Source: Bradyrhizobiaceae bacterium
Lineage (GTDB): Bacteria; Pseudomonadota; Alphaproteobacteria; Rhizobiales; Xanthobacteraceae
Assembly: GCA_020544565.1 (NCBI GenBank)
Contig: CP078014.1
Coordinates: forward strand, 2,730,016 to 2,794,015
Direction: 5' to 3'
DNA: 64,000 nucleotides
The position numbers and the translations under genes were made by a program. Shown piece after piece: positions 55,414-64,000 of this stretch. Every line of letters begins with the position of its first letter. Position 1 is the first letter of the stretch. The notes below the pieces were generated by a model. That model searched no databases. It worked only from the letters and a program-made list of their open reading frames with translations, and was not told where the DNA came from.

Positions 55414-56940
55414 TCAGGCGCGCGCCCGCGCGTCGCGCAGGCTTTGCAGCTGCACCGGCCGGTCGGGGATGGCGATGCGGAAGGTGGCGCCGATGGTGCC
55501 TTCCACCAGCGCCAGCTCGCCGCCATGGGCCCGCACCAGCTCGGCGGCGATGGCGAGGCCGAGCCCGGTTCCGCCTTCCCGCGCCGAGCCCTGAAACGCC
55601 TCGAACAGATGGGCGCGGGCCTTTTCCGGCACGCCGGGCCCGGTATCGGAAATCTCCAGGATGGTGACGGCGCCCACGCGGCGGCCGGTGATGCGGATCT
55701 GCCGGGGCGCATCGATCCGCAGCCTGTCGCTCTCCAGCGCCTGCGCCGCATTGCGCACCAGGTTGAGCAGCACTCGGAACAACTGGTCGGGATCGGCGTC
55801 GACCATGAGGCCGCGCTCGATGGCGTTGACCCATGTGATCGCACTACCGGCACCGAGCCCCGCCGATTCCCGCACCTCGTTGGCGATCGGCTCGATCAGG
55901 ATCAGGCGCCGGTCGGGCGGGGCTTCCTGCGCCTTGCCGTAAGACAATGTGGATTGGCAGAACGCGATCGCCCGCTCCAGCGAGCGCATCAGCTTCGGCG
56001 CGAAGCGCTGCACCCGTGGATCAGGCACGCTGGCGAGCTGGTCGGACAGCAGTTGCGACGACGCCAGCAGGTTGCGCAGATCGTGATTGATCTTCGACAC
56101 CGCCAGGCCCAGCGCCGCGAGATGGCTTTTCTGATGCAGCATCGACACCAGATCGCGCTGCATGTCGGACAATTCCCGCTCCGCCAAGCCGATCTCGTCG
56201 CCGCGCTGCGACGGCGCGATGATGTGCGCGGGGCTTTCGGGGTTCTCGTGAAACGCCACGAGATTGGCGGTGAGACGCCGCATCGGCCGTACGAACAGGT
56301 GATGCAGCGCGTAGTAGATCAGCCCGGCGGTGATGCTGATCATCACCAGCGACAGCAGCAGCACGTTGCGCGAGAAGCGAAACATCGCCGCCCGCAGCGG
56401 CTTCTCGTCGATCACCACCTCGATGAACTGGCCGCTGCCCGGCGCGGGCCCGACGATGCGGATGGTCTCGTCGCCGCGGTCGAGCATCACCTCGAACGCG
56501 CCGACGATCGCCGCCCATGCCCCCATGTCGCGCATATCGACATCGTGGTCGATCCGCGCCGGCATGTCGGCGGAGGCAAGCAGCCGGCGCTGCTGCCCGC
56601 TCTTGATGGCGACGGCGCGCGCGCCGATGCTGTCGAGAATTTCGCGGGCGAGCGCATCCGGCACCATGCCGCGCGGCGCGGCGTCGAGCACCAGCGCGGC
56701 GGTGTTGGCTGCGGCCAGCCGGTCGTTCAGCCGGTTCACCCGGAAGTTGGCGATGGAGGGAACGTAGATCAGGACTTCGACGATCAGGATCAGCGGAACC
56801 GTCAGAAGCAGCAGCTTCGCCGACAGCCCGAAACGCAGCCCAGGCCGCGCAAGACCGGGCGCGGCAAGACCGGGCGCGGCATGGCCCGACGCCGCATGAT
56901 CTGGCGCTGCAACAGTCGAATCCTCGCCGGAAACTGCCAT
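55414..56940 (-). CDS. Orphan sensor histidine kinase
   Basis: A 508-residue membrane histidine kinase. Residues 1-33 are an Ala/Pro-rich cytoplasmic stretch encoded by 15-base tandem repeats; TM1 (SAKLLLLTVPLILIVEVLIY), a periplasmic sensor of about 140 residues, TM2 (LLLSLVMISITAGLIYYALH) and a HAMP-like linker follow. The H-box is SKINHDLRNLL, N-box LVRNAAQAL, G1 DTGPGVP, and G2 GGTGLGLAI. It phosphorylates itself on the H-box His. No response regulator is encoded nearby, so its partner is elsewhere. ATG 56940 is taken; a TTG three codons upstream is less likely. Confidence 0.9.
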   Translation of the reverse strand: MAVSGEDSTVAAPDHAASGHAAPGLAAPGLARPGLRFGLSAKLLLLTVPLILIVEVLIYVPSIANFRVNRLNDRLAAANTAALVLDAAPRGMVPDALAREILDSIGARAVAIKSGQQRRLLASADMPARIDHDVDMRDMGAWAAIVGAFEVMLDRGDETIRIVGPAPGSGQFIEVVIDEKPLRAAMFRFSRNVLLLSLVMISITAGLIYYALHHLFVRPMRRLTANLVAFHENPESPAHIIAPSQRGDEIGLAERELSDMQRDLVSMLHQKSHLAALGLAVSKINHDLRNLLASSQLLSDQLASVPDPRVQRFAPKLMRSLERAIAFCQSTLSYGKAQEAPPDRRLILIEPIANEVRESAGLGAGSAITWVNAIERGLMVDADPDQLFRVLLNLVRNAAQALESDRLRIDAPRQIRITGRRVGAVTILEISDTGPGVPEKARAHLFEAFQGSAREGGTGLGLAIAAELVRAHGGELALVEGTIGATFRIAIPDRPVQLQSLRDARARA

Positions 56941-57079
56941 CCGTCCCAACCGTCTCCCTGCCCGGTGATTTCGGCCGGCAGCATGCGCCCGGCCCCGCCT
57001 TCCGTCAAACCCCGGGAAAGCTTAAGGTTTATCCGCCAGCCCCGCCGCCGGGACGACCCGTTTCGATCAACCCGGATGA

Positions 57080-57147
57080 TTGACGAAAACCGACCGCTCC
57101 CGTATAAGCCGCGCCAACTGTCCCCGATGGCCCGGCATGTCCGGGCC
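57080..57147 (+). promoter_or_regulatory. rpmH promoter and leader hairpin
   Basis: TTGACG (57080-57085), 17 bases, TATAAG (57103-57108) is a near-consensus sigma-70 promoter facing rpmH. In the leader, GGCCCGG (57129-57135) and CCGGGCC (57141-57147) form a stem followed by GGTTCATTTT, a possible attenuator. The 340-base gap holds nothing else recognisable apart from the GGAG ribosome site before the GTG at 57281. Confidence 0.6.
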
Positions 57148-57280
57148 GGTTCATTTTGGATCGAAATTGGCCCACTTCAGGGCCGGCATCGCGGGATTTC
57201 ATCATCAAGATCGGCGAATTGCCCCGGCCGACGCCCGGACGGGCCATTCGGACAGGCTATTCGGCAGCGGAGAACGACCC

Positions 57281-57415
57281 GTGAAGCGGACTTATCAACC
57301 CAGCAAACTGGTGCGCAAGCGCCGTCACGGCTTTCGCGCCCGCAACGCCACCACCGGCGGCCGCAAGGTTCTGGCCGCTCGCCGCGCCCGCGGCCGCAAG
57401 CGCCTGAGCGCCTGA
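57281..57415 (+). CDS. rpmH: 50S ribosomal protein L34
   Basis: A 44-residue basic protein with the invariant [20 protein letters not shown] start and the C-terminal [18 protein letters not shown]. It is a component of the large ribosomal subunit. The start codon is GTG at 57281, with CGGAG about 10 bases upstream. First gene of the rpmH-rnpA-yidC-engB run that is conserved across bacteria. Confidence 0.97.
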   Translation: MKRTYQPSKLVRKRRHGFRARNATTGGRKVLAARRARGRKRLSA

Positions 57416-57455
57416 GCGGACCACATCCGAGACATCCCATGCGCCGGTTGAAACC

Positions 57456-57800
57456 ATGGACCGGTTGAGGCAGCGCGCGGATTTCGTCGCCGCAGCCAAG
57501 GGCCCGCGCATGGCCAGACCCGCCTTCGTGGTGCAGGCACGCTCCCGTGACGACGACGGCCCGGTCCGGGTCGGCTTTACCGTCACCAAAAAGGTCGGCA
57601 CCGCCACCGAGCGCAACCGCATCCGGCGCCGACTTCGCGCACTGGTGAAGCGCCTCGACGTCATATCCATGCGCCCTCACCACGATTATGTGCTAGTAGG
57701 CCGCCGGGCCGCTCTCGACCGCGGCTTCGACGTCATGCTCGACGACCTGCACTCGGCGCTCGGTCGCCTGAAGCAGCCGCCGGCAAAACGACCGACATAA
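57456..57800 (+). CDS. rnpA: Ribonuclease P protein component
   Basis: A 114-residue RNase P protein subunit. The signature KKVGTATERNRIRRRLRALV (the RNR motif) is intact, preceded by RLRQRADFVAAAKGPRMARP. It binds the RNase P RNA and tRNA precursors and helps remove 5' leaders. It lies 40 bases after rpmH and 54 before yidC, the usual order, without a yidD gene between. Confidence 0.95.
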   Translation: MDRLRQRADFVAAAKGPRMARPAFVVQARSRDDDGPVRVGFTVTKKVGTATERNRIRRRLRALVKRLDVISMRPHHDYVLVGRRAALDRGFDVMLDDLHSALGRLKQPPAKRPT

Positions 57801-57854
57801 CGACAAGCGACACCCCGATTTCCGCACGCCCGAGTGAATGACGAGACCTGAACG

Positions 57855-59681
57855 ATGATCGAAAATCGCAACACCCTCCTCGCCATCGTGCTGTCGGGTC
57901 TCGTGCTCCTGGGATGGCAGTACTTCTACAATATTCCGGCGATGGAGAAGCAGCGCGCGGCGCAGCAGGCGGAGCTGACCCAGAAGCAGGCCGCAACGCC
58001 GGCCGGCACGCCGCCGGCCGCAAACCAGCCCGCCGGCTCGGCCCCCGCTCCGGCCCAGCACCCGGCCGCCGCAGCCGCAGCGCCGGTGATCGGCCGCGCC
58101 GCCGCGCTTGCCGCCTCGCCGCGGGTCAAGATCAACACCCCCAACATCGCCGGCAGCATCGCGCTCACCGGCGCGCGCATCGACGACGTCTCGCTGGTCC
58201 GCTTCCGCGAAACGGTGGACCCCAAGTCACCGGCGATCGAACTGTTCTCGCCCTCGGGCACCAAGGATCCGTTCTACGCCGAATTCGGCTTCGTGCCGGC
58301 GGCGGGCTCCACCGTGAAGATGCCCGACCGCGACACGGTGTGGACCCAGGACGGCACCAACGCGCTGACCCCGACGACCCCGGTGGTGCTGACCTGGAAC
58401 AACGGCCAGGGCCTGACCTTCAAGCGCACCATCTCCGTCGACGACAAGTACCTGTTCACCATCAAGGACGAGGTCTCGAACGTCGGCGACGCGGCGGTGA
58501 CGCTGTATCCGTTCGGCCTGATCTCGCGCCACGGCACGCCGCCGGTCTCGGGCTACTACATCCTTCACGAGGGCCTGATCGGCGTTCTCGGTGACCAGGG
58601 CCTGCAGGAATTCCCCTACAGCAAGATCGACAGCGCCAAGAACGTCGAGTTCAAGGTCACCAACGCCTGGCTCGGCATCACCGACAAATACTGGGCCGGC
58701 ACGCTGCTGCCGAGCCCGAAGGCCGCGGTGCAGGCGCGCTTCTCCTCGAACCTCGTCAACGGGCTGCGCACCTACCAGACCGACTACCTGCTCGATCCCA
58801 TTACCGTCGCCATCGGCGGCACCGCGACCACCTCCACCAACCTGTTCGCGGGCGCCAAGGAAAGCGCCATCGTCGACGGCTACGACCGCGACCTCGGCCT
58901 CAACAAGTTCGACCGCCTGATCGACTGGGGCTGGTTCTATTTCATCACCCGGCCGATGTTCTGGCTGCTCGACTTCTTCTTCCGCATCGTCGGCAATTTC
59001 GGCGTCTCCATCCTGCTGGTGACCGTGCTGGTGAAGGCGGTGTTCTTCCCGCTCGCCAACAAGTCCTATGCCTCCATGGCCAAGATGAAGGCCGTGCAGC
59101 CGCAGCTCGCCGCGCTGAAGGAGAAGTATCCCGACGACCGGATGAAGCAGCAGCAGGAGATGATGGAGATCTACAAGAAGGAGAAGATCAACCCGGTGGC
59201 GGGCTGTCTTCCCATCCTGATCCAGGTCCCGGTGTTCTTCTCGCTCTACAAGGTGCTGTTCATCACCATCGAAATGCGGCACGCGCCGTTCTTCGGCTGG
59301 ATCCGCGACCTCTCGGCGCACGACCCGACCAACCTGTTCAACCTGTTCGGCCTGCTGGCGTTCGACCCGACCCAGATTCCGGTGATCGGACACTACCTCG
59401 CGCTCGGCATCTGGCCGATCATCATGGGCATCACCATGTGGTTCCAGATGAAGCTCAATCCGACGCCGCCGGACCCGACGCAGAAGATGATCTTCGACTG
59501 GATGCCGCTGATCTTCACCTTCATGCTGGCGTCGTTCCCGGCCGGTCTCGTGATCTACTGGGCCTGGAACAACACCCTGTCGGTGCTGCAGCAGGGCTAC
59601 ATCATGCGCAAGCACGGCGCCAAGGTGGAGCTGTTCGATAACCTGCGGACCACTTTCGGCGGCAAGAAGAAGACGACGTAA
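57855..59681 (+). CDS. yidC: Membrane protein insertase YidC
   Basis: A 608-residue inner-membrane insertase. TM1 lies at about residues 5-25 ([20 protein letters not shown]), followed by a Pro/Ala-rich linker and the large periplasmic beta-supersandwich domain. The C-terminal five-TM catalytic core begins near residue 370, including [20 protein letters not shown] (the cytoplasmic helical hairpin) and [20 protein letters not shown]. It inserts proteins alone or with SecYEG. Length and architecture are standard for Gram-negative YidC. Confidence 0.97.
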   Translation: MIENRNTLLAIVLSGLVLLGWQYFYNIPAMEKQRAAQQAELTQKQAATPAGTPPAANQPAGSAPAPAQHPAAAAAAPVIGRAAALAASPRVKINTPNIAGSIALTGARIDDVSLVRFRETVDPKSPAIELFSPSGTKDPFYAEFGFVPAAGSTVKMPDRDTVWTQDGTNALTPTTPVVLTWNNGQGLTFKRTISVDDKYLFTIKDEVSNVGDAAVTLYPFGLISRHGTPPVSGYYILHEGLIGVLGDQGLQEFPYSKIDSAKNVEFKVTNAWLGITDKYWAGTLLPSPKAAVQARFSSNLVNGLRTYQTDYLLDPITVAIGGTATTSTNLFAGAKESAIVDGYDRDLGLNKFDRLIDWGWFYFITRPMFWLLDFFFRIVGNFGVSILLVTVLVKAVFFPLANKSYASMAKMKAVQPQLAALKEKYPDDRMKQQQEMMEIYKKEKINPVAGCLPILIQVPVFFSLYKVLFITIEMRHAPFFGWIRDLSAHDPTNLFNLFGLLAFDPTQIPVIGHYLALGIWPIIMGITMWFQMKLNPTPPDPTQKMIFDWMPLIFTFMLASFPAGLVIYWAWNNTLSVLQQGYIMRKHGAKVELFDNLRTTFGGKKKTT

Positions 59682-59696
59682 ATTCTCGGCGCACCT

Positions 59697-59855
59697 GATG
59701 CGCTCCCTCTCCCCCATAGCTCGTCGAAGACGAGCGTGAACGCTCTTATGGGGAGAGGGTTGGGGTGAGGGGCTCTGGATGACTCATCTGACGCACCGAT
59801 CCCCCTCACCCGTCGCGCTCCGCGCGCCGACCTCTCCCCCATGGGGAGAGGTAAA
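59697..59855. repeat. CTCTCCCC palindromic repeats, interrupted and uninterrupted copies
   Basis: Two related palindromes lie between yidC and engB. The first (59706-59759) has CCTCTCCCCC/GGGGAGAGG arms with the twin-hairpin element in its loop. The second (59831-59852) reads ACCTCTCCCC-CATG-GGGAGAGGT with no insert. They are separated by GGTTGGGGTGAGGGGC and CCCCTCACCC segments that also pair. Confidence 0.75.
59716..59748. repeat. Twin-hairpin mini-element, copy 3 (inside a palindrome loop)
   Basis: The element has CTCGTC-GAA-GACGAG and, sharing GAG, GAGCGT-GAA-CGCTC. Its variable positions T, A, T keep both alternative stems paired. Relative to the empty palindrome 110 bases downstream (CCCCCATGGGG), the element replaces the central ATG by ATAG...TTATG. 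Confidence 0.75.
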
Positions 59856-59891
59856 AAACAATTTTACACCTCTCACGACAAAGATCTTCGC

Positions 59892-60560
59892 ATGACCGAA
59901 CACCCCGATGCGGAGCTGATCGAAGCCGGGCGGAAAATCTTCGCCGGCGACTGGCGCTTCGTGTGGGCGTCGCCCTCGATCGCCACCCTGCCGCCGATGG
60001 CCGGGGTCGAGATCGCGTTCGCCGGGCGCTCCAATGTCGGCAAATCCAGCCTGATCAACGCGCTGACCAACCGCAACGGCCTCGCCCGCACCTCGCACAC
60101 CCCGGGCCGGACCCAGGAACTGATCTTCTTCGACGGCCCGACCCCGGCCGACGGCAAGGACGCCGGCCTGCGGCTGGTGGACATGCCGGGCTATGGCTAC
60201 GCCTCCGCGCCGAAGACGCAGGTCGCGTCGTGGACGACGCTGATCCATCAATTCCTGCAGGGCCGCGCCAATCTCGCCCGCGTCTATGTGCTGATCGACG
60301 CCCGGCACGGCTTCAAGGACGTCGATGCCGCCGTGCTCAAGACCCTCGATAAATCCGCCGTGAGCTATCAGGTGGTGCTGACCAAGGCCGATCAGGTGAA
60401 GAAGGCCGAGCTGGACAAGACCATGGCTGCCACCGCCGCCGCGCTCGCCACCCACCCCGCCGCGTTTCCGCAGGTGCTGGCGACCTCTTCGCGCACCGGC
60501 GAGGGCATGCCCGAACTGCGCGCCGCCATGATCCGCCTGCTCCGGGAGCGAAGCTCATGA
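59892..60560 (+). CDS. engB: Ribosome-biogenesis GTPase EngB (YihA/YsxC)
   Basis: A 222-residue TRAFAC-class GTPase. G1 is GRSNVGKSSL, the G2 Thr lies in ARTSHTPGRTQEL, G3 is DMPGYGYASAP, and G4 is TKADQVKKAEL. EngB is needed for 50S subunit assembly. ATG 59892 is chosen because an upstream in-frame ATG (59841) lies in the repeat. It overlaps the DUF423 gene by 4 bases (ATGA). Confidence 0.95.
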   Translation: MTEHPDAELIEAGRKIFAGDWRFVWASPSIATLPPMAGVEIAFAGRSNVGKSSLINALTNRNGLARTSHTPGRTQELIFFDGPTPADGKDAGLRLVDMPGYGYASAPKTQVASWTTLIHQFLQGRANLARVYVLIDARHGFKDVDAAVLKTLDKSAVSYQVVLTKADQVKKAELDKTMAATAAALATHPAAFPQVLATSSRTGEGMPELRAAMIRLLRERSS

Positions 60561-60937
60561 CCACCGCCACGGCGCTGCGTCTCGTTGTCGCCGTCGCCGG
60601 ACTGATGGGCGCCTGCGGCGTCGCGCTCGCGGCCGCCTCCGCGCATCTGCCGGACGCAACGCGCCTCGCCTCCGCCTCGTCGATGCTGCTGTTCCACGCC
60701 AGCGCCGCGCCGGTCGCGGCGCTGCTGGCCGCGCGCGGCACTCTCCAGCGCCATCTCGGCTGGGCCGCCGCCTGCGGCCTCATCGCCGGCGCCACGTTGT
60801 TCGCGGGCGATCTCACCCTGCGCCAGTTCGCCGGGCACGGGCTGTTTTATATGGCCGCACCCACCGGCGGCACGCTTGCGATGGCAAGCTGGCTGGCGCT
60901 GTCGCTGGCGGCGCTGACGCCGCGCCGAGCGGCGTGA
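60557..60937 (+). CDS. DUF423 small membrane protein
   Basis: A 126-residue membrane protein with about four hydrophobic segments. The pattern GLMGACGVALAAASAHL at the start, SSMLLFHASAAPVAALLAAR and YMAAPTGGTLAMASWLALSL match the DUF423 family (YgdD). Function unknown. The start overlaps the engB stop as ATGA. It is convergent with the nucleosidase gene, with 3 bases between stops. Confidence 0.85.
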   Translation: MTTATALRLVVAVAGLMGACGVALAAASAHLPDATRLASASSMLLFHASAAPVAALLAARGTLQRHLGWAAACGLIAGATLFAGDLTLRQFAGHGLFYMAAPTGGTLAMASWLALSLAALTPRRAA

Positions 60938-60940
60938 GCG

Positions 60941-61495
60941 TCACAGCGTCTTCAGCACATCCCAGAACAAAGCTTCCCCGCCGGCGACGTTGTCCTGCCA
61001 GTGCGCGGCGGCGTTGTCGTCGGCATCGTCGGTGACGAACTTGAACGCGCGCCACGGCACGCCGTGCCGTTCGCAGGCATGGGCAATGGCGAACAATTCC
61101 ATGTCGACGATATCGACGCCGTTCGCCGCCAGCCACGGGTCAGTTGCGGTGACGAAGCTGTCGCCGGTGCCGCACACCACCTCGCCATGGCGCGACGACA
61201 GACGGTCCAGCTCCGGCGAGAACGGCGTGCGTCCGCGCGGCGCCAGCGGCTCGGCACTCATGTCGCGCTGGACCACGTCGCGCACCTCCACCAGCCCGCG
61301 ATGCCGGGTCGCGATCGCTCCGGCGGTGCCGTAATTGACCACGAGTTGCGGACGCAGCGCCAACAGCGCCAGCGTCGCGGCGCTGGCCGCATTGATCTTG
61401 CCGACGCCGGTATAGATCACCTCGACGCCGGACGGCGCGCGCGCCTTGTCCAGTTCGTCGGCGATGGCGGTGAGAACGAGGATGCGGCCGCTCAT
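60941..61495 (-). CDS. MTA/SAH nucleosidase-like phosphorylase-fold protein
   Basis: A 184-residue PNP/UDP-family protein. VIYTGVGKINAASAATLALL carries the glycine-rich phosphate/substrate site, VVNYGTAGAIATRHRGLVEV the second strand, and IVDMELFAIAHACERHGVPW the Met-Glu substrate contact, with the catalytic Asp in FVTDDADDNA. Such enzymes split methylthioadenosine, S-adenosylhomocysteine or nucleosides. It is shorter than E. coli Pfs (232 residues). The gene lies 10 bases after the dapE stop and is convergent with the DUF423 gene. Confidence 0.82.
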   Translation of the reverse strand: MSGRILVLTAIADELDKARAPSGVEVIYTGVGKINAASAATLALLALRPQLVVNYGTAGAIATRHRGLVEVRDVVQRDMSAEPLAPRGRTPFSPELDRLSSRHGEVVCGTGDSFVTATDPWLAANGVDIVDMELFAIAHACERHGVPWRAFKFVTDDADDNAAAHWQDNVAGGEALFWDVLKTL

Positions 61496-61505
61496 GGACG
61501 CGGCG

Positions 61506-62660
61506 TCACGCGAAATAACGATCGAGCACGCCGCGATAGATCGCGGTGAGCGTATCGAGATCGGCCACCGGCGTGCGCTCGTCGATCTGGTGCATGGTCT
61601 GGCCGACGAGGCCGAATTCCAGCACCGGACAATAATGGGTGATGAAGCGCGCGTCCGAAGTGCCGCCGCCGGTGTTCAGCTCCGGCCTGCGGCCGGTGAC
61701 GTCTTCGATCGCCGCCACCACGATATCGGTGAACGGCCCGGGTTGGGTCAGGAACACGTCGGCGTTGGACGGCTCCCACGTCACATGCGCCCTGATGCGG
61801 TTGCCGCAGGCCGCCACCACGCGTTGCTCGATCAGCGCACGCAGCGATTCGCGGGTGTGGCGGTCGTTGTAGCGGATGTTGAAGCGCGCCCGCGCCTGCG
61901 CCGGGATCACGTTCCAGGCCGGATTGCCGACATCCACCGAGGTGAATTCGAGATTCGACGGCTGGAAATGCGCGGTGCCATGATCGAGCGGCTCGCCGCT
62001 CAGCGCCGCGATGATCGTGGCGATGTCCGGCACCGGGTTGGAGGCGCGGTGCGGATAGGCGACGTGGCCCTGCACGCCATCGACGACGATGGTGCCGGAC
62101 TGCGAGCCGCGCCGGCCGGCCTTGATGGTGTCGCCGATCTCATTGACGTTGCTCGGCTCGCCCAGCACGCAGTGATCGAATGTCTCGCCGCGCGTCGCCG
62201 CCCATTGCAGCAGCTTGACGGTGCCGTTGACGGCGATGTCTTCCTCGTCGCCGGTGATAAGGAAGGAAATCGAACCTTTCGGCTGGCCGCCGTTGGCCGC
62301 GAGATAATCGAGCACCGCCGCCACCGCGCAGGCGATGCCGCCCTTCATGTCCACCGCGCCGCGGCCGTAGAGCAGGCCGTCCTTGACCTCGCCCGCGAAC
62401 GCGCCGTGCGACCACTGCGCCTCGTCTCCCGGCGGCACCACGTCGGTGTGGCCGGCGAAGGTGATGTGCGGCGCGGCGGTGCCGATACGCGCGTAGAGAT
62501 TGTCGATGTCGGCCGCGCCGGGCTCGGAGAAGGTGACGCGATGCACCGCGAAACCGGCATCGCCGAGCAGCTTCTCCAGCACACCGAGCGCGCCCGCATC
62601 CGCCGGCGTCACCGAGGGACAGCGGACCAGATCGCGGGCAATGGAGAGAGCGTCGGCCAT
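61506..62660 (-). CDS. dapE: Succinyl-diaminopimelate desuccinylase
   Basis: A 384-residue M20-family dizinc hydrolase. Zinc-ligand motifs are [32 protein letters not shown] and [14 protein letters not shown]; the C-terminal His is in [19 protein letters not shown]. It removes succinate from N-succinyl-LL-diaminopimelate in lysine/peptidoglycan biosynthesis. ATG 62660 matches the family start [19 protein letters not shown]; a 14-residue upstream extension is unconserved. It is downstream of dapD in the same direction with a 59-base gap. Confidence 0.96.
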   Translation of the reverse strand: MADALSIARDLVRCPSVTPADAGALGVLEKLLGDAGFAVHRVTFSEPGAADIDNLYARIGTAAPHITFAGHTDVVPPGDEAQWSHGAFAGEVKDGLLYGRGAVDMKGGIACAVAAVLDYLAANGGQPKGSISFLITGDEEDIAVNGTVKLLQWAATRGETFDHCVLGEPSNVNEIGDTIKAGRRGSQSGTIVVDGVQGHVAYPHRASNPVPDIATIIAALSGEPLDHGTAHFQPSNLEFTSVDVGNPAWNVIPAQARARFNIRYNDRHTRESLRALIEQRVVAACGNRIRAHVTWEPSNADVFLTQPGPFTDIVVAAIEDVTGRRPELNTGGGTSDARFITHYCPVLEFGLVGQTMHQIDERTPVADLDTLTAIYRGVLDRYFA

Positions 62661-62719
62661 AGTCTTCACTTTAAGGTGGGCATGATCAAAACCGGTACCC
62701 ACTTTTCCGGATCATGCCC

Positions 62720-63565
62720 TCAGTCGCGCAGCAGGTCGTTGATGCTGGTCTTGGAGCGGGTGCGCTCATCGACGCGCTTGACGATGACGGCGCAGGCGGT
62801 GTTCGGGCCGGGCTGGCCGTTCTTCAGCGGCTTGCCGGGCAGCGTGCCGGGCACCAGCACCGCATATTCCGGCACTTCGCCGATGAAGGTCTCGCCGGTC
62901 TCGCGATCGACGATCTTGGTGGAGGCGCCGAGGAACACGCCCATCGCCAGCACCGCGCCCTTGCGCACGATGACGCCCTCGGCGACTTCCGAACGCGCGC
63001 CGATGAAACAGTCGTCCTCGATGATGACCGGACCGGCCTGCAGCGGCTCCAGCACGCCGCCGATGCCGACACCGCCGGAGATGTGCACGCGCTTGCCGAT
63101 CTGCGCGCAGGAACCGACGGTGGACCATGTGTCCACCATGGTGGCTTCATCGACATAGGCGCCGAGATTGACGAAGGACGGCATCAGCACCACGTTCTTG
63201 GCGATGAAGGCCGAGCGGCGCACGATGGCGCCGGGCACGGCGCGGAAGCCGGCGTCGCGGAAGCGGCTTTCGCCCCAGTCCTCGAACTTCGAGGGTACCT
63301 TGTCCCACCACTGCGCGCCGCCGGGGCCGCCGGTGATCGGCGCCATGTCGTTGAGGCGGAACGACAGCAGCACCGCCTTCTTCAGCCACTGATTGACGTG
63401 CCATTGTCCGTCCGCCTGCCGCTCCGCCACCCGGGCCTCGCCCTTATCAAGCATGTCGAGCGCCAGTTCCACGGCGTCGCGCACTTCGCCTTTGGTGCTG
63501 GCATTGACGGTATCGCGGGCATCGAAGGCGGCGTTCAGCGTGGTTTCGAGAGCGGAAAGAGACAT
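62720..63565 (-). CDS. dapD: Tetrahydrodipicolinate N-succinyltransferase
   Basis: A 281-residue left-handed beta-helix acyltransferase. The hexapeptide-repeat region includes [20 protein letters not shown] and [20 protein letters not shown]; the trimeric enzyme transfers succinate from succinyl-CoA to tetrahydrodipicolinate. The N-terminal helical domain ([20 protein letters not shown]) is typical. It precedes dapE, giving two successive steps of the succinylase branch of lysine biosynthesis. Confidence 0.97.
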   Translation of the reverse strand: MSLSALETTLNAAFDARDTVNASTKGEVRDAVELALDMLDKGEARVAERQADGQWHVNQWLKKAVLLSFRLNDMAPITGGPGGAQWWDKVPSKFEDWGESRFRDAGFRAVPGAIVRRSAFIAKNVVLMPSFVNLGAYVDEATMVDTWSTVGSCAQIGKRVHISGGVGIGGVLEPLQAGPVIIEDDCFIGARSEVAEGVIVRKGAVLAMGVFLGASTKIVDRETGETFIGEVPEYAVLVPGTLPGKPLKNGQPGPNTACAVIVKRVDERTRSKTSINDLLRD

Positions 63566-63709
63566 TATCGGTCCTTGCAGGCGGAAGGGAAGCGACGGCG
63601 CGCGCAGGCGCGGCGCTGCTGGTTGGCGGCAGCGTTTGTCGGATTTTTAGGGGGTGCGAGTCAACACCGCGCCGGCGGGATTGTCCCCATCCGGCCGCGG
63701 CGGCAGAGC

Positions 63710-64000
63710 TTATTCCGCGGGCTGAAGCCGCCGCTTCGGCTGTTTGGGCGCGATCCAGAACATGGCGGGACGCTCGAACAGGAAGGTGAGGCCGACGCGC
63801 CGCGCACCCCACCATATCGCCAGCGCGCCAAGCACGCCGCAGGCCGTCACCAGCAGCGCCACCGTGCCGACATCCAGCGAGGTGAAGCGCAGCAGCGCGA
63901 TGCGCGACGCCGCCATCGGCAGGAAGAAGGCGAGATAGATCACGATGGAATTCTCGCCGCAGAAGCGCAGCGCGTCGAGCCATTGCGCCCGCGCCAGCAG
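63710..64000 (-). CDS. Acyltransferase-type membrane protein (3' end only)
   Basis: The frame is open to the right edge, so only about 96 C-terminal residues are present. They contain two hydrophobic segments (CGENSIVIYLAFFLPMAASR and LDVGTVALLVTACGVLGALA) and end in WIAPKQPKRRLQPAE. The GENSIVIYL motif followed by a further helix is typical of the C-terminus of acyltransferase family 3 / OpgC-like membrane proteins. Assignment is tentative with so little sequence. Confidence 0.6.
   Translation of the reverse strand: MLARAQWLDALRFCGENSIVIYLAFFLPMAASRIALLRFTSLDVGTVALLVTACGVLGALAIWWGARRVGLTFLFERPAMFWIAPKQPKRRLQPAE

Noticed and set aside
59700..59855. CRISPR-like appearance of repeated units between yidC and engB
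   Set aside because: These are two palindromes and one inserted element, not equally spaced direct repeats with unique spacers.

Overview
The window is high-GC alphaproteobacterial DNA, most likely from the Nitrobacteraceae (Bradyrhizobium/Rhodopseudomonas/Afipia group). The support is a pim-type dicarboxylate operon in the order pimF-A-B-C-D, many branched-chain-amino-acid-type ABC transporters and acyl-CoA dehydrogenases, a sigma-EcfG-type promoter, and families of intergenic palindromic repeats that I associate with this group. No rRNA, CRISPR array, prophage or complete insertion sequence is visible.

Layout. 1-2335: the 3' part of metH. 2746-4251: glpK. 4434-12156 (minus): pimF-pimA-pimB-pimC-pimD, beta-oxidation of pimeloyl-CoA-type dicarboxylic acids. 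It is divergent from an IclR regulator (12287-13189) with a palindromic candidate operator between them. 13250-19317: a complete Liv-type ABC transporter (two ATPases, two permeases, two tandem binding proteins), plausibly the uptake system for the pim substrates. 19447-20730: glycerate kinase. 21202-27186: a second Liv-type transporter with an unusual permease-ATPase fusion, a membrane adenylate/guanylate cyclase and a convergent binding protein. 27501-28670: small genes (thioesterase, cysteine-cluster protein, hypothetical). 29205-38384: a second acyl-CoA catabolic cluster (nitroreductase, two acyl-CoA dehydrogenases, SDR, alpha-methylacyl-CoA racemase-like protein, TetR regulator, thiolase, acyl-CoA ligase).

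38515-52814 is the most accessory-looking part. A base-composition outlier transglutaminase-like gene is followed by an encapsulin nanocompartment operon: a DyP peroxidase with a C-terminal cargo-loading peptide, the encapsulin shell protein, and two small proteins (DUF2945, DUF488). Upstream on the same strand lie small stress-type proteins (one behind a sigma-EcfG-type promoter), two Rid-family proteins lacking the catalytic Arg, and a stand-alone HdrD-like Fe-S protein. Next comes a sulfide module: sulfide:quinone oxidoreductase, a DUF2892 membrane protein and a two-gene RND efflux pump, divergent from an ArsR repressor with two cysteines placed as in BigR/SqrR persulfide sensors.

52900-55156 looks like a decayed island next to a tRNA-Arg gene: a truncated ArsR gene, a VapBC toxin-antitoxin pair and nuclease remnants. 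55414-64000 returns to housekeeping genes: an orphan histidine kinase, rpmH-rnpA-yidC-engB, a DUF423 gene, a nucleosidase, dapE, dapD and the end of an acyltransferase gene.

Several intergenic gaps carry palindromic repeat families. A roughly 32-base twin-hairpin sequence occurs three times (2655, 40163, 59716). In two of these it sits exactly in the loop of a larger palindrome whose uninterrupted version is also present in the window.
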